From the NCBI GenBank assembly GCA_020444475.1, contig JAHLKV010000001.1, positions 620,001 to 684,000 of the forward strand: 64,000 bases of DNA, given 5' to 3'. The notes beneath the pieces are model-generated. The model was not told where the DNA came from and did not search any database. It worked only from the letters and a program-made list of their open reading frames with translations. A program made the position numbers and the translations under genes. Numbering within the stretch: position 1 is the stretch's first letter; each line of letters opens with the position of its first letter. Shown in pieces: positions 8,826 through 16,797 of this stretch. Source of the stretch: a bacterium (lineage in GTDB: Bacteria > Zixibacteria > MSB-5A5 > GN15 > FEB-12).

Positions 8826-11045
8826 GTGGGCTTCGCAAAGATATTCAAGATCTTCCAGAAGGGGGCCAAGGCGGCCTCCAAATCCAAAGGCAAGGACGCC
8901 GGCTCCGGCGGCGGCATGAGCTGGCCCGAAGGCATCCGCGTGGGTGTCTACGGCCACGCCAACTCCGGCAAGACCGTCTATTTCACGGTCCTCAACGAAG
9001 AATGCAAGATCGCCAAAGACCTGCAGATCTCCGTCACCGACAACGCCACCTCCGGTGAGTTCCTCTCCAACTTCCGGTCGATCTGGGGACTCGGCGTCAC
9101 CTCCGATGTCGGCACCATGGTCGACCAGCGCGGCGAACAACGCTTCCCCGACCCGAGCGCGAGCGGCAAGATCCTTCAGTTCAACGCCATCCTCGATCGC
9201 TCCAAGAAACTCTCGGTCGTCTCCTACGACTACCCCGGCAACTCGGTCTCCATCTCCGAGCGGACCGACATTACCGAAAAAGTCACCGACTTCATGGACA
9301 ACGCCGACGGCCTCCTGTTTTTCTTCGACCCGAAAACACTTCAGGCCGAACTCCAGACCCAGGCCCACGTTGCATCCTTTGTCGCCCAGCTCGAACGCCT
9401 CGCGCCGTTATCATCGCGACTTCCGGTCCCGATCGCGCTGGTCATCACCAAGGCTGATCTGCTCGACGGCTTCAGCGGCGACAACCAGGTCGTGCTCGTC
9501 CCCCCCGACATGGAACACGTCCTCGCCGAAGACTTCGAACGCTTTCTCGACGAGGTCCTCTCCAGTAACCGCATATCGAGCAACCCCGCCTGGGCCGGCA
9601 GTGTCCGCAATGTCCTCGTCAAACTGCGCGAGTTCCTGAAAGTAGTCGTCGGTCGCACCCTCGACTTCCAGGTCTTTTTCGTTTCCAACACCGGTCAGCC
9701 GCCGCAGAAGATCGGCACCGATGTTGGCCGATCGATTTACAAACCGCCGGAACGCATCTCCCCGACTGGAGTCAAGGAACCGTTCTACTGGCTCATGAAC
9801 GCCATCGTGCGCAACCGCAAGATATCGTTCTTCCGCAAGCTGTCGAAGTACGCGGCGGTTCTCAGCATTATATGGATAATCATCTTTTCACTGCCCTTCC
9901 TCTGGCATTTCATGTACCTGCTGCCGAAAGCAACCGACACGGAGCAATCGGTGGTTGAGCAGTACAAGGGCAATGTGATAAACACCTCGCAGGAAGACCG
10001 ACGGCGCATAACCAACGAATACGATCGCTACGAACGTTCGCTGACCGTCAAATGGCTTTTCCCGCGCTTCATACCGCCGACCGACCGCATCCAGAACTTC
10101 TATGCGAAGTTCAACATGGCCGAAGCGGTCCAGCAGCTCGATCGCGTCATCGGGCGCTTCGCCTCGGTGGTCGCCGACAGCACCCTCTGGCCCAAACTGA
10201 ACCCCGGTGACAACTCGATCATACTGACCGACGAACACGAATCTATCGTCTCCGATCTCGACGCCTTCCATCAGGGGGACGAGAAATCCGAGCTCTACAC
10301 ACGCTCCGATCGCGCCCTGCAGTACTGGGATCTCTTCACACGCTATATCGCCAACCGCGCCGACACCGCCGCCTATGGCGTCATTGTCGAGCAGGTCCAG
10401 CTCAACGAACGCACCTACGCGCGTGATCTCAGCCGAGCCGAACAGGTTCTCGGCCAGGCGCTTGTCACCAACCTGAAGGTCCGTACCCAGCGCAAAGTCC
10501 AGCAGGCCGTCGCCCAGCGTGCCGGTGTCGAACTCGACGACCTCATTCAGAAGATCAACAGCAACCCCAGAGCCTCCTACCGCCTTGGCGACGCCGTCTC
10601 CGAACTGCGCCGCATCCGTGCCCAGCTCGATCCCGCCGTCGACGCCCAGAGCGTGCAGGCCATCGACCGGTATCTGCGTGAGGCGGACAAGTGGAATACC
10701 CGGCGCTCCTTCACGTTTAAGGCCGAGACCATCCCCGGCCAGGGACACCTGCATGTCGAAGTTACGCCCGGCGGTAAGGACGCCACCTGGTCGGACCAGT
10801 CACAGATTCTGCAGGGCTTCGAATACAGCCTTGAATGGAAGATCGGCGATGACATCCACGTCGCGCTCGACACCCTCAACGCCCCGGAGATGTGGGGCAA
10901 GAGCGCCAGCGACAAGAAAATCCTGACCGGCAAATACTCGCTGTTCAACATGGAAGGCGAAATTAACTTCGAAAACCTCGGCAAGACGGTCACCATTCGC
11001 TTCAACCCGCCCGTGAACGACCGCCTGCCGACACTGACGAAATAG
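8826..11045 (+). CDS. TssM-like GTPase with single TM and ectodomain
   Basis: It has 739 residues with a GTG start. Residues 1-33 are basic and Ser/Gly-rich. A P-loop GTPase domain follows, with Walker A GHANSGKT at 43-50, a DYPGN switch motif, and a TKAD base-recognition motif (LVITKADLLDG). One transmembrane helix lies at ~343-366 (AAVLSIIWIIIFSLPFLW). The remaining ~370 residues would be periplasmic: helical, ending in a beta-rich domain. Classical TssM/IcmF is ~1100-1200 residues with two extra N-terminal TM helices and the same GTPase-TM-periplasm order, so this looks like a reduced TssM. The gene lies 27 nt after the TssL-position gene. It is most likely the membrane-complex scaffold; homology to TssM should be tested by structure comparison. 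Confidence 0.65.
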   Translation: MGFAKIFKIFQKGAKAASKSKGKDAGSGGGMSWPEGIRVGVYGHANSGKTVYFTVLNEECKIAKDLQISVTDNATSGEFLSNFRSIWGLGVTSDVGTMVDQRGEQRFPDPSASGKILQFNAILDRSKKLSVVSYDYPGNSVSISERTDITEKVTDFMDNADGLLFFFDPKTLQAELQTQAHVASFVAQLERLAPLSSRLPVPIALVITKADLLDGFSGDNQVVLVPPDMEHVLAEDFERFLDEVLSSNRISSNPAWAGSVRNVLVKLREFLKVVVGRTLDFQVFFVSNTGQPPQKIGTDVGRSIYKPPERISPTGVKEPFYWLMNAIVRNRKISFFRKLSKYAAVLSIIWIIIFSLPFLWHFMYLLPKATDTEQSVVEQYKGNVINTSQEDRRRITNEYDRYERSLTVKWLFPRFIPPTDRIQNFYAKFNMAEAVQQLDRVIGRFASVVADSTLWPKLNPGDNSIILTDEHESIVSDLDAFHQGDEKSELYTRSDRALQYWDLFTRYIANRADTAAYGVIVEQVQLNERTYARDLSRAEQVLGQALVTNLKVRTQRKVQQAVAQRAGVELDDLIQKINSNPRASYRLGDAVSELRRIRAQLDPAVDAQSVQAIDRYLREADKWNTRRSFTFKAETIPGQGHLHVEVTPGGKDATWSDQSQILQGFEYSLEWKIGDDIHVALDTLNAPEMWGKSASDKKILTGKYSLFNMEGEINFENLGKTVTIRFNPPVNDRLPTLTK

Positions 11046-11076
11046 ACAACAATAAACTCAGACGAGGAATACAGAC

Positions 11077-11610
11077 ATGCATAACCGGGTATCGAAACTC
11101 ACCCCACTGGGCCGCATCGGAGCACTGGCCCTGGCGGCTCTCCTTATTGCCGGATCGCTCAGCGCCGCCACCTTCCAGCTCCCCGCCGGCACCGATGTCA
11201 AAGTCAAATTCGTCGGCAACCAGACCATCTCGTCCGGCAACGTCATCAGCGGCGTGCCACTCGTCATCACCCTTGCCGAACCGATCAAAATCGGTGACCG
11301 CGTGCTGGTCGAAGCTGGCGCCGAAGGTAAGGCTATCGTTTCCGAAGTCAAGAAGGCCGGCGCCCCCGGCAAACCGGGCATGATCAAGGTCGCCTTCCAG
11401 GAGATCGCAACCAAGGGTGAGTTCACAACCACCGACGGCTCCCCGATCAAGCTGACCGGCGAACTCGAAAAGATGGGCAAAGGCAAGAAGACCCTCGCCT
11501 TTATCACCATTATCGGCATCGTCCTGATCAAAGGCGGACAGGGCGAGATTCCCGTCGATCAGGTCTACACCGCCAAAACCGCCGAGACCGTCGTCCTCAC
11601 CAGCCCGTAA
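11077..11610 (+). CDS. Exported protein of unknown function at the end of the T6SS locus
   Basis: It has 177 residues with a clear Sec signal peptide (hydrophobic core LGRIGALALAALLIAGSLSAA) and no lipobox cysteine. The mature part is beta-strand-rich: LPAGTDVKVKFVGNQTISSG, then a stretch with PIKIGDRVLVEAGAEGKAIVSEVKKAG. It resembles the small beta-barrel domains in which an adjustable surface property is expressed as 'make exported value larger or smaller', with no known enzyme motif. A ribosome site (GAGGAA) precedes the ATG, and the gene follows the TssM-like gene by 31 nt. Position suggests a periplasmic accessory, perhaps filling the role of the missing TssJ lipoprotein, but nothing in the sequence proves it. 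Confidence 0.6.
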   Translation: MHNRVSKLTPLGRIGALALAALLIAGSLSAATFQLPAGTDVKVKFVGNQTISSGNVISGVPLVITLAEPIKIGDRVLVEAGAEGKAIVSEVKKAGAPGKPGMIKVAFQEIATKGEFTTTDGSPIKLTGELEKMGKGKKTLAFITIIGIVLIKGGQGEIPVDQVYTAKTAETVVLTSP

Positions 11611-11639
11611 AAACTCCGACGCTTCGCACGAAATGGAAA

Positions 11640-11671
11640 GCGGCCGGTGATCGTACACCGGCCGCCTTTTT
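11640..11671. terminator. Bidirectional terminator between convergent operons
   Basis: A perfect 10-bp stem, GCGGCCGGTG / CACCGGCCGC (11640-11649 and 11656-11665), with a 6-nt loop is followed by TTTTT. The left flank is A-rich. It separates the + strand T6SS locus from the - strand envelope operon and probably serves both. Confidence 0.85.
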
Positions 11672-11691
11672 ATTCCCGATATGAAAACTAG

Positions 11692-13206
11692 CTACTTCGT
11701 GCCATAGTAGACCGTCACTAGATAGGTCTCCTGCAACGTCGGGATGTAGGTCTGTTGGGACACGACGTTCAACGGACAACCGGTGACATCAACGATATCG
11801 TACTGGCTCAGCCCACCCGCTTCCGCGTTTTGCAGCAAGGGCAGGACATCAACGATGTCATTGTAGGCGAGGTTTATCTGATATAGCTCCAGCAGCCCCG
11901 ATGCCCAGGAGATGTCCACGAGCCGGTTGAAGCTGACATCCAGATTCCGAACCTGCGTCAACTGCGCAAACACGGCTGCATCGGCATCAGTCAGGTCATT
12001 ACCCGAGGCTTCCAGTGTGCGAAGCGACGGCAGCGTCGCCAGAAACGAAACATCCTCAACACCAGTCGTCGAGATACCAAGATTGCTCAAGGCCGGCAGT
12101 CCCGCCAGCGGCGACATGTCGCTGATTGAGTTGTACCCGATATCGAGGAAACTCAGATTCAGGCACGACTGCATCCCCTCGATCGATGCAATACCGCCCT
12201 CACGCAGGTCGAGGTACGTTATGCTCAGGACATCGGACAGGCGTATCGACGCCCCGGTGGGGACGTTGGCGGCAGTACGTATCACGCGTTCCAGTTCAGC
12301 GTCCGGGAAAGTGATCACGCTGTCCGTCAGCGGCACCAGTTCAACCTGCGCATCCTCAAGGTACACGTTCGCGCTCGGAATCGAGTCACCGTTGGCGTCG
12401 GCGAATGTCGCCTCAGTGAAGGAGAGATCCTGCACCCGGCTAAGTCCGCTGGCATACGCCAGAGTATTGAATCGGATCTCCGCAATCGGTCCATTGCCGT
12501 TCGCGTCTACAATCCGCCCATTCACGGTGTCAATTGCGTAAACCACATACAACGTGTTGTCGTTGAAAAAATCCGCTATGAAACCAACCCTGGTTGAGTC
12601 CAGCGAAGGTGACAATCGTGCGCTCACCGGCTCCACGTTTTGCGTTGCGTATCCGAAGTCGATCGCAACTGCGATGCCACCGAGATTCCTGATATTATGA
12701 ACCGTGAGCTCCAATATCAGCGGATCACCGGCGTTCACCTGGGTATACTTCGGTGTCAACCGCACCATCGGCACCGTCGGCTCGAGTGCAATACTGATTT
12801 GCACCTGCACACCCGGCGCCACCAGCGACTCCGTCACACCCTGATAGATCACGATTGTCGTCGTATCGGCAAACGTTTCCGTCGAGTCATACTCGATCGA
12901 TATGATCTCTTCCGCCGTCAGAATGAATGTCAGCCTCTCGCCGGCAGGTACATCGACCTGCCCGCTGATATACCGGCCATCAAAATCGAGCAGGAAAGTC
13001 GTATCGACACCGACACCCAATACCCGCAGCCGGAACAGATCGACCTTCTGCAGAAAGGCGGTAGTCGAGAGCGTCGCATTCAGCGACAGGTTCCCACCGC
13101 CGGGGAAACCACTCCCGGTCGGCTTTTCCGAACATCCAACCAGCGACAGTCCAGCCGACACGAGTGCGATCAGCACGATCACGACAGCAAGGTGAATTCT
13201 CTTCAT
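11692..13206 (-). CDS. Lipoprotein with cohesin-like domain and leucine-rich repeats
   Basis: It has 504 residues. A strong ribosome site (AGGAGG) precedes the ATG. The signal peptide ends in lipobox LVGC (Cys25), so it is a lipid-anchored envelope protein. Residues ~150-290 look like a cohesin-type beta sandwich (AGDPLILELTVHNIRNLGGI, then FNTLAYASG). The C-terminal ~200 residues are internalin-like leucine-rich repeats of ~22 residues (LSFLDIGYNSISDMSPLAGL, LSNLGISTTGVEDVSFLATL, VRNLDVSFNRLVDI). Such proteins bind other proteins at the cell surface. It is the last gene of the operon that starts with the Ser/Thr kinase at 18552, 11 nt after a beta-barrel gene. Confidence 0.75.
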   Translation of the reverse strand: MKRIHLAVVIVLIALVSAGLSLVGCSEKPTGSGFPGGGNLSLNATLSTTAFLQKVDLFRLRVLGVGVDTTFLLDFDGRYISGQVDVPAGERLTFILTAEEIISIEYDSTETFADTTTIVIYQGVTESLVAPGVQVQISIALEPTVPMVRLTPKYTQVNAGDPLILELTVHNIRNLGGIAVAIDFGYATQNVEPVSARLSPSLDSTRVGFIADFFNDNTLYVVYAIDTVNGRIVDANGNGPIAEIRFNTLAYASGLSRVQDLSFTEATFADANGDSIPSANVYLEDAQVELVPLTDSVITFPDAELERVIRTAANVPTGASIRLSDVLSITYLDLREGGIASIEGMQSCLNLSFLDIGYNSISDMSPLAGLPALSNLGISTTGVEDVSFLATLPSLRTLEASGNDLTDADAAVFAQLTQVRNLDVSFNRLVDISWASGLLELYQINLAYNDIVDVLPLLQNAEAGGLSQYDIVDVTGCPLNVVSQQTYIPTLQETYLVTVYYGTK

Positions 13207-13217
13207 CTCAATCCTCC

Positions 13218-14348
13218 TTACCGTGTCGCCGTGAGGCCGAACGTTATCTGATATCCGCTGAGGTCGATATCGCCCCCATCGGCACTGCCGGTGTAGAACT
13301 TCACGCCGCCGTCAAGCGACAGCTTGTCGCCGAGCGCACGTCCGATCGTCGCCCCGAACCCGAACACCGTCGAGCTTTCGTCGTTCAGGTCGTTGCCGCC
13401 GATTCGCCGAAGATCGGCCGCCGGACGGATGTGCCAGAGCGTATTGAACTGCCGCGCATAGGCACCGGCGATAAAGAACTCATTACCATACAGCTTGAAC
13501 GGATCGAGCTCGATCCCACCCACACTGTACTGCGTGTTGTCGCCGCGAATCAAATACCCGATCTGACCGCTAAACGACTGCACCTCGTCCGCACGACGCA
13601 TCCCCACGCGAAGATCCAGCTGCGGGCTCTGCTTGAACGTATTTATGCCGTCAATCTGATCGGTTGAAAAAACCGAATAGATTACGTCGAGCGTCCAGTT
13701 GGTGGCGCCACTCTCGATATCAACCCCGGCATTGGCGCTGATCACGTCGCCGGGATTGTAATCCGGAAAACCGTCGTACGGCTCGTACGATCCGGAGTAT
13801 TGATACATCAAGCCGGCTCCGCCCTTGATATTTTCACCAAGCACGGTCGCGCCGGCAAACAGGAGATTGAACCCGAATCCTTCACCGTACCGACGCACCG
13901 GGAACTCGAGATAGTTCGTCGACAGCGCCTGCAGCACGAAAAACTCCTCGGTCAAATCGAGAGCACGCTTGCCGGTCGGCAGATTCAAGCCGACACTGAA
14001 CAACAGCTGGTCGTTTGCGAACGAGTGATTTCCCTGCACGCGCACGTCGCTGAGCCCGCCCAGTTTGTACTCGCCCATGTCATTGGCGTCAAGCGTACTC
14101 GACGCGTTCGCTGCGAAAAATGAAATGTCAAAATTGTCCTGGATCGGAAAGAAGGCGCCGATCGGAATCGCCAGCTGGCTGATTGTCGTCTCCAGCGTAT
14201 CGCGCGTAACCGTCCACGAGCTGTACATCACCGTCAAGTCACCCGAGGTCGGCTGTCCGTATATGACCTGCGCAAAAGAGGCGGGCGCCATCAGACACAC
14301 GATAGCCACAGCCATCGCCGTCACACAAAGGGTTCGTTTAGTTGCCAT
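13218..14348 (-). CDS. Outer-membrane beta-barrel protein
   Basis: It has 376 residues with a Sec signal peptide (AMAVAIVCLMAPASFAQ). The mature chain is an alternating pattern of amphipathic strands with glycine-rich turns, ending in DLSGYQITFGLTATR, which fits a 14-16-strand outer-membrane barrel. A good ribosome site (AGGGGG) supports the start. The gene overlaps the preceding CsgG-TPR gene by 11 nt, so the two are co-translated. Whether it is a porin, a transporter of the MetA/phenol type or a receptor cannot be told. Its operon partners are lipoproteins and a membrane kinase. Confidence 0.7.
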   Translation of the reverse strand: MATKRTLCVTAMAVAIVCLMAPASFAQVIYGQPTSGDLTVMYSSWTVTRDTLETTISQLAIPIGAFFPIQDNFDISFFAANASSTLDANDMGEYKLGGLSDVRVQGNHSFANDQLLFSVGLNLPTGKRALDLTEEFFVLQALSTNYLEFPVRRYGEGFGFNLLFAGATVLGENIKGGAGLMYQYSGSYEPYDGFPDYNPGDVISANAGVDIESGATNWTLDVIYSVFSTDQIDGINTFKQSPQLDLRVGMRRADEVQSFSGQIGYLIRGDNTQYSVGGIELDPFKLYGNEFFIAGAYARQFNTLWHIRPAADLRRIGGNDLNDESSTVFGFGATIGRALGDKLSLDGGVKFYTGSADGGDIDLSGYQITFGLTATR

Positions 14349-15633
14349 CGAGATCCCCCTGTATGATTACCGTCGACGTTCCCCCCACGACCGGCGGCAT
14401 GGTCACTGGCCGGCGAAGGTTCAGATTGGGAAGGCCATTGATATTGATCGCCGTCGAAATCAACCGCGTGTCCAGGCCGGATATGGCCTGCACCGCCTGT
14501 GTCACCGACGTCACCGCCGCCTCGAAATTGACATCCGTATAACCGGGGCCGCCCATCGAAAGTGCCGCTCCGATCTCTCCCGCCGCACGACCGGCAGCCG
14601 AGAAACCGGGATCGATCGTTGACGCTTCGGAGAACGACGCTTCCGCCTCGCGCCACATACCCCGACGTCGATACTCCAAGCCACGTCCATACGCCAGCAG
14701 CGCCAGGTACGACTCGGTCGGCACCTCGGATATCGCGTCCCGCTCTGCCTGCGTCAATTCGACTCCAAGATCGTCAAGCACCGAGAATACAAACTGCTTC
14801 TGGGCCTTGAAGACCTCCTGCAACTGCGCTTCGGTAGGCTCCGTCACGATCGTCGTGCTGTCATCGGTGTTGACGATCACTCCGTCGAGTCGCACCCCGC
14901 TATCGCCCAGTCCAAGGACCGAACCGGTCACGATATGCTTCCCGCCGAGCAGACGTCCCAGACGCGGCGCCGTCGCACGGTCAACCGCCGAACTCGCGCT
15001 CAGCTTTAACTCATCCATGATCGCGTCGATCTTGAGCCGCTCGATCACACGGATCGATTTCACCTTGGAAAGATCGATCGCCGTAAACTCCGCCAACCCG
15101 GTCGCCAGCGGCTGCATCTCCGGACTCAGATACGAACCATCGAAATCAACCACCGCCACCGTATTGTCCGGGATCGTGTCGACATCGATCGAGGCTTCGT
15201 TCTGCAGCGCGAGATCGACCTCTCGCCGCGCTCGCGTGCTCAACAACCGGTCGAGATTGGCCCGAATGAGATTCGCCGTCTCGCCACCCGGATCGAGACT
15301 CAGCGCCGCGCCGTAGGCGCGAATCGCCGTGTCCGTCATCCCCCGCTTCTCGTTGATCAACCCGAGATACAGATTGCTCCGGGCATCCGGCGAGATATTC
15401 TCCGCCTGCTTGATCGCATCCTCGGCCTTGTCGAGATCGCCCCGTTCGTAATATGCCACCCCCAGCTCCCGCCACGCTTCCATACTCTGGGGATTGGCCG
15501 CTATTTCCTGGTAGAAGGCCGAGATCGCCTGGTCGTACTGTCCTTCATCCGCCAGCTTGCGGCCCTGCGAATAGAACGACTGGGAACACCCGACCAGCAT
15601 CAGCAGAGCCAATACCAGCACTGTTCGAATCAT
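14338..15633 (-). CDS. CsgG-domain lipoprotein with TPR repeats
   Basis: I take the ATG at 15633 as start, because GAGAGG lies before it and it opens directly into a signal peptide with lipobox MLVGC (MIRTVLVLALLMLVGC); an upstream in-frame Met would hide the signal. Residues ~17-140 are tetratricopeptide repeats (GQYDQAISAFYQEIAANP, GDLDKAEDAIKQAENISP). A CsgG-type domain follows (NTVAVVDFDGS, then FTAIDLSKVKSIRVIERLKI and LLGGKHIVTGSVLG). CsgG forms the curli export pore, but many CsgG-domain lipoproteins of FCB bacteria are periplasmic scaffolds of unknown role. No csgA, csgE or csgF is nearby, so curli export is not implied. It lies 38 nt after a paralogue. Confidence 0.78.
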   Translation of the reverse strand: MIRTVLVLALLMLVGCSQSFYSQGRKLADEGQYDQAISAFYQEIAANPQSMEAWRELGVAYYERGDLDKAEDAIKQAENISPDARSNLYLGLINEKRGMTDTAIRAYGAALSLDPGGETANLIRANLDRLLSTRARREVDLALQNEASIDVDTIPDNTVAVVDFDGSYLSPEMQPLATGLAEFTAIDLSKVKSIRVIERLKIDAIMDELKLSASSAVDRATAPRLGRLLGGKHIVTGSVLGLGDSGVRLDGVIVNTDDSTTIVTEPTEAQLQEVFKAQKQFVFSVLDDLGVELTQAERDAISEVPTESYLALLAYGRGLEYRRRGMWREAEASFSEASTIDPGFSAAGRAAGEIGAALSMGGPGYTDVNFEAAVTSVTQAVQAISGLDTRLISTAININGLPNLNLRRPVTMPPVVGGTSTVIIQGDLDGN

Positions 15634-15671
15634 AGCCGCCTCTCTGTGTGAAACGTCCTGTAAGCGCGGGC

Positions 15672-16718
15672 TCAACCGGCCAGCGGACGGTAAATTTCCA
15701 TTTTACGCTTGGCTTCGATGAAGCCGTTATCCAGCTCGTACGCCTTCTTGAAGTAATCATACGCTTCCGCGTACTCGTACTTGTCCATGTATTCGAGCCC
15801 CTTGGCGTAGTACGTTGTCGCATCCAGCGATTCCGTCCCACCCTCCTGGATCTTGCCGAGCGTCTCGTCCCCGAGCGTTACGTCGAGCTGCTTCGCCAGT
15901 TCTTCGACCGCTTCCTTCTCCATCTTGGAATATTCCGGCTTCCCTTCGCGATCGACCTGGGCGACAATCTCCGAAGTCTCCACGCTCACTGCGCGCACCA
16001 CCATCCGGGCATTGTCCTTGTCCAGCTGCGTGATGCTGCCGAACACCATATAACGCGCACCCAGAATCTTGCCGACCTTCACCGCCGTCGCCTTGTCGAC
16101 TTTCCCCGACTGCTGCAGCGCTATCTCATCGAGAATGTAGTCGATCTTGTCGCGCTCGATCACCCGGAAGTCGCTGATCTTGGCGAAATCATACGCGAAG
16201 AAATCCGCCAGCCCCTTGCTGATCAAACCCAGCTTCTCCTGCCACTCACCGGCCGAGAAATTGTCGAACTCCATAATCGCAATGGTCTTGATATCACCCG
16301 TCGGCTCGTCGCACGTCAGCGCATCCTTTTCCTTCACGATGCCGTACCAGGTATCGCGCAGCTCCTGCGGCCAGAGATCACGCGGCATCGGCACCACACA
16401 CGGTCCGATCTGGGAAATCTTGTTCAGGTACCGAATCGCCTGCTGGAGATATGTTTCTCCCTTGGCGTACGTGATGATCGCCATCACCTCAAAGACCGCC
16501 ACACTGTCGCTGGCTGTCAGATCGGTCCGCTTGATCAGTTCATCCGTGACCGCCAGCCCCTTGTCGTAATCAAGCGCATTGTAGTGGTCGAGCGCCTCGG
16601 CCAGTTTGTCCGCAACCGTGGCCTCCTGCGAGACAACCGTTCCTCCGTACAGCACAAAACAGATAAGCAGGAACAAGACAGTACGGGACGGCCATGAAGA
16701 TTCTCTCTGCAACCTCAT
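15672..16718 (-). CDS. Exported CsgG-domain protein
   Basis: It has 348 residues. The ATG is preceded by GGAG at 6 nt spacing. A hydrophobic signal segment (RTVLFLLICFVLYGGTVVSQ) has no clear lipobox. The CsgG core is visible at residues ~140-280: IKTIAIMEFDNFSAG, LADFFAYDFAKISDFRVIERDKI, VGKILGARYMVFGSITQLDK. A short TPR-like C-terminus follows (YEYAEAYDYFKKAYELDNGF). It is a paralogue of the neighbouring CsgG-TPR lipoprotein with the domain order reversed (CsgG, then TPR). It lies between the kinase and the other CsgG gene in one transcription unit, so the products probably act together in the envelope. Confidence 0.75.
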   Translation of the reverse strand: MRLQRESSWPSRTVLFLLICFVLYGGTVVSQEATVADKLAEALDHYNALDYDKGLAVTDELIKRTDLTASDSVAVFEVMAIITYAKGETYLQQAIRYLNKISQIGPCVVPMPRDLWPQELRDTWYGIVKEKDALTCDEPTGDIKTIAIMEFDNFSAGEWQEKLGLISKGLADFFAYDFAKISDFRVIERDKIDYILDEIALQQSGKVDKATAVKVGKILGARYMVFGSITQLDKDNARMVVRAVSVETSEIVAQVDREGKPEYSKMEKEAVEELAKQLDVTLGDETLGKIQEGGTESLDATTYYAKGLEYMDKYEYAEAYDYFKKAYELDNGFIEAKRKMEIYRPLAG

Positions 16719-16797
16719 GGAAACTCCTTTGTCTATGATAGAACTTCTGGATTACGTGTAAAAGGTAGACCCGCGTTCGGGGTATTCCAACAAGTTT

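Noticed and set aside
14338-16718. CsgG genes as evidence for a curli export system
   Set aside because: No csgA/B subunit, csgE or csgF gene in the window; CsgG domains occur in many other envelope proteins.
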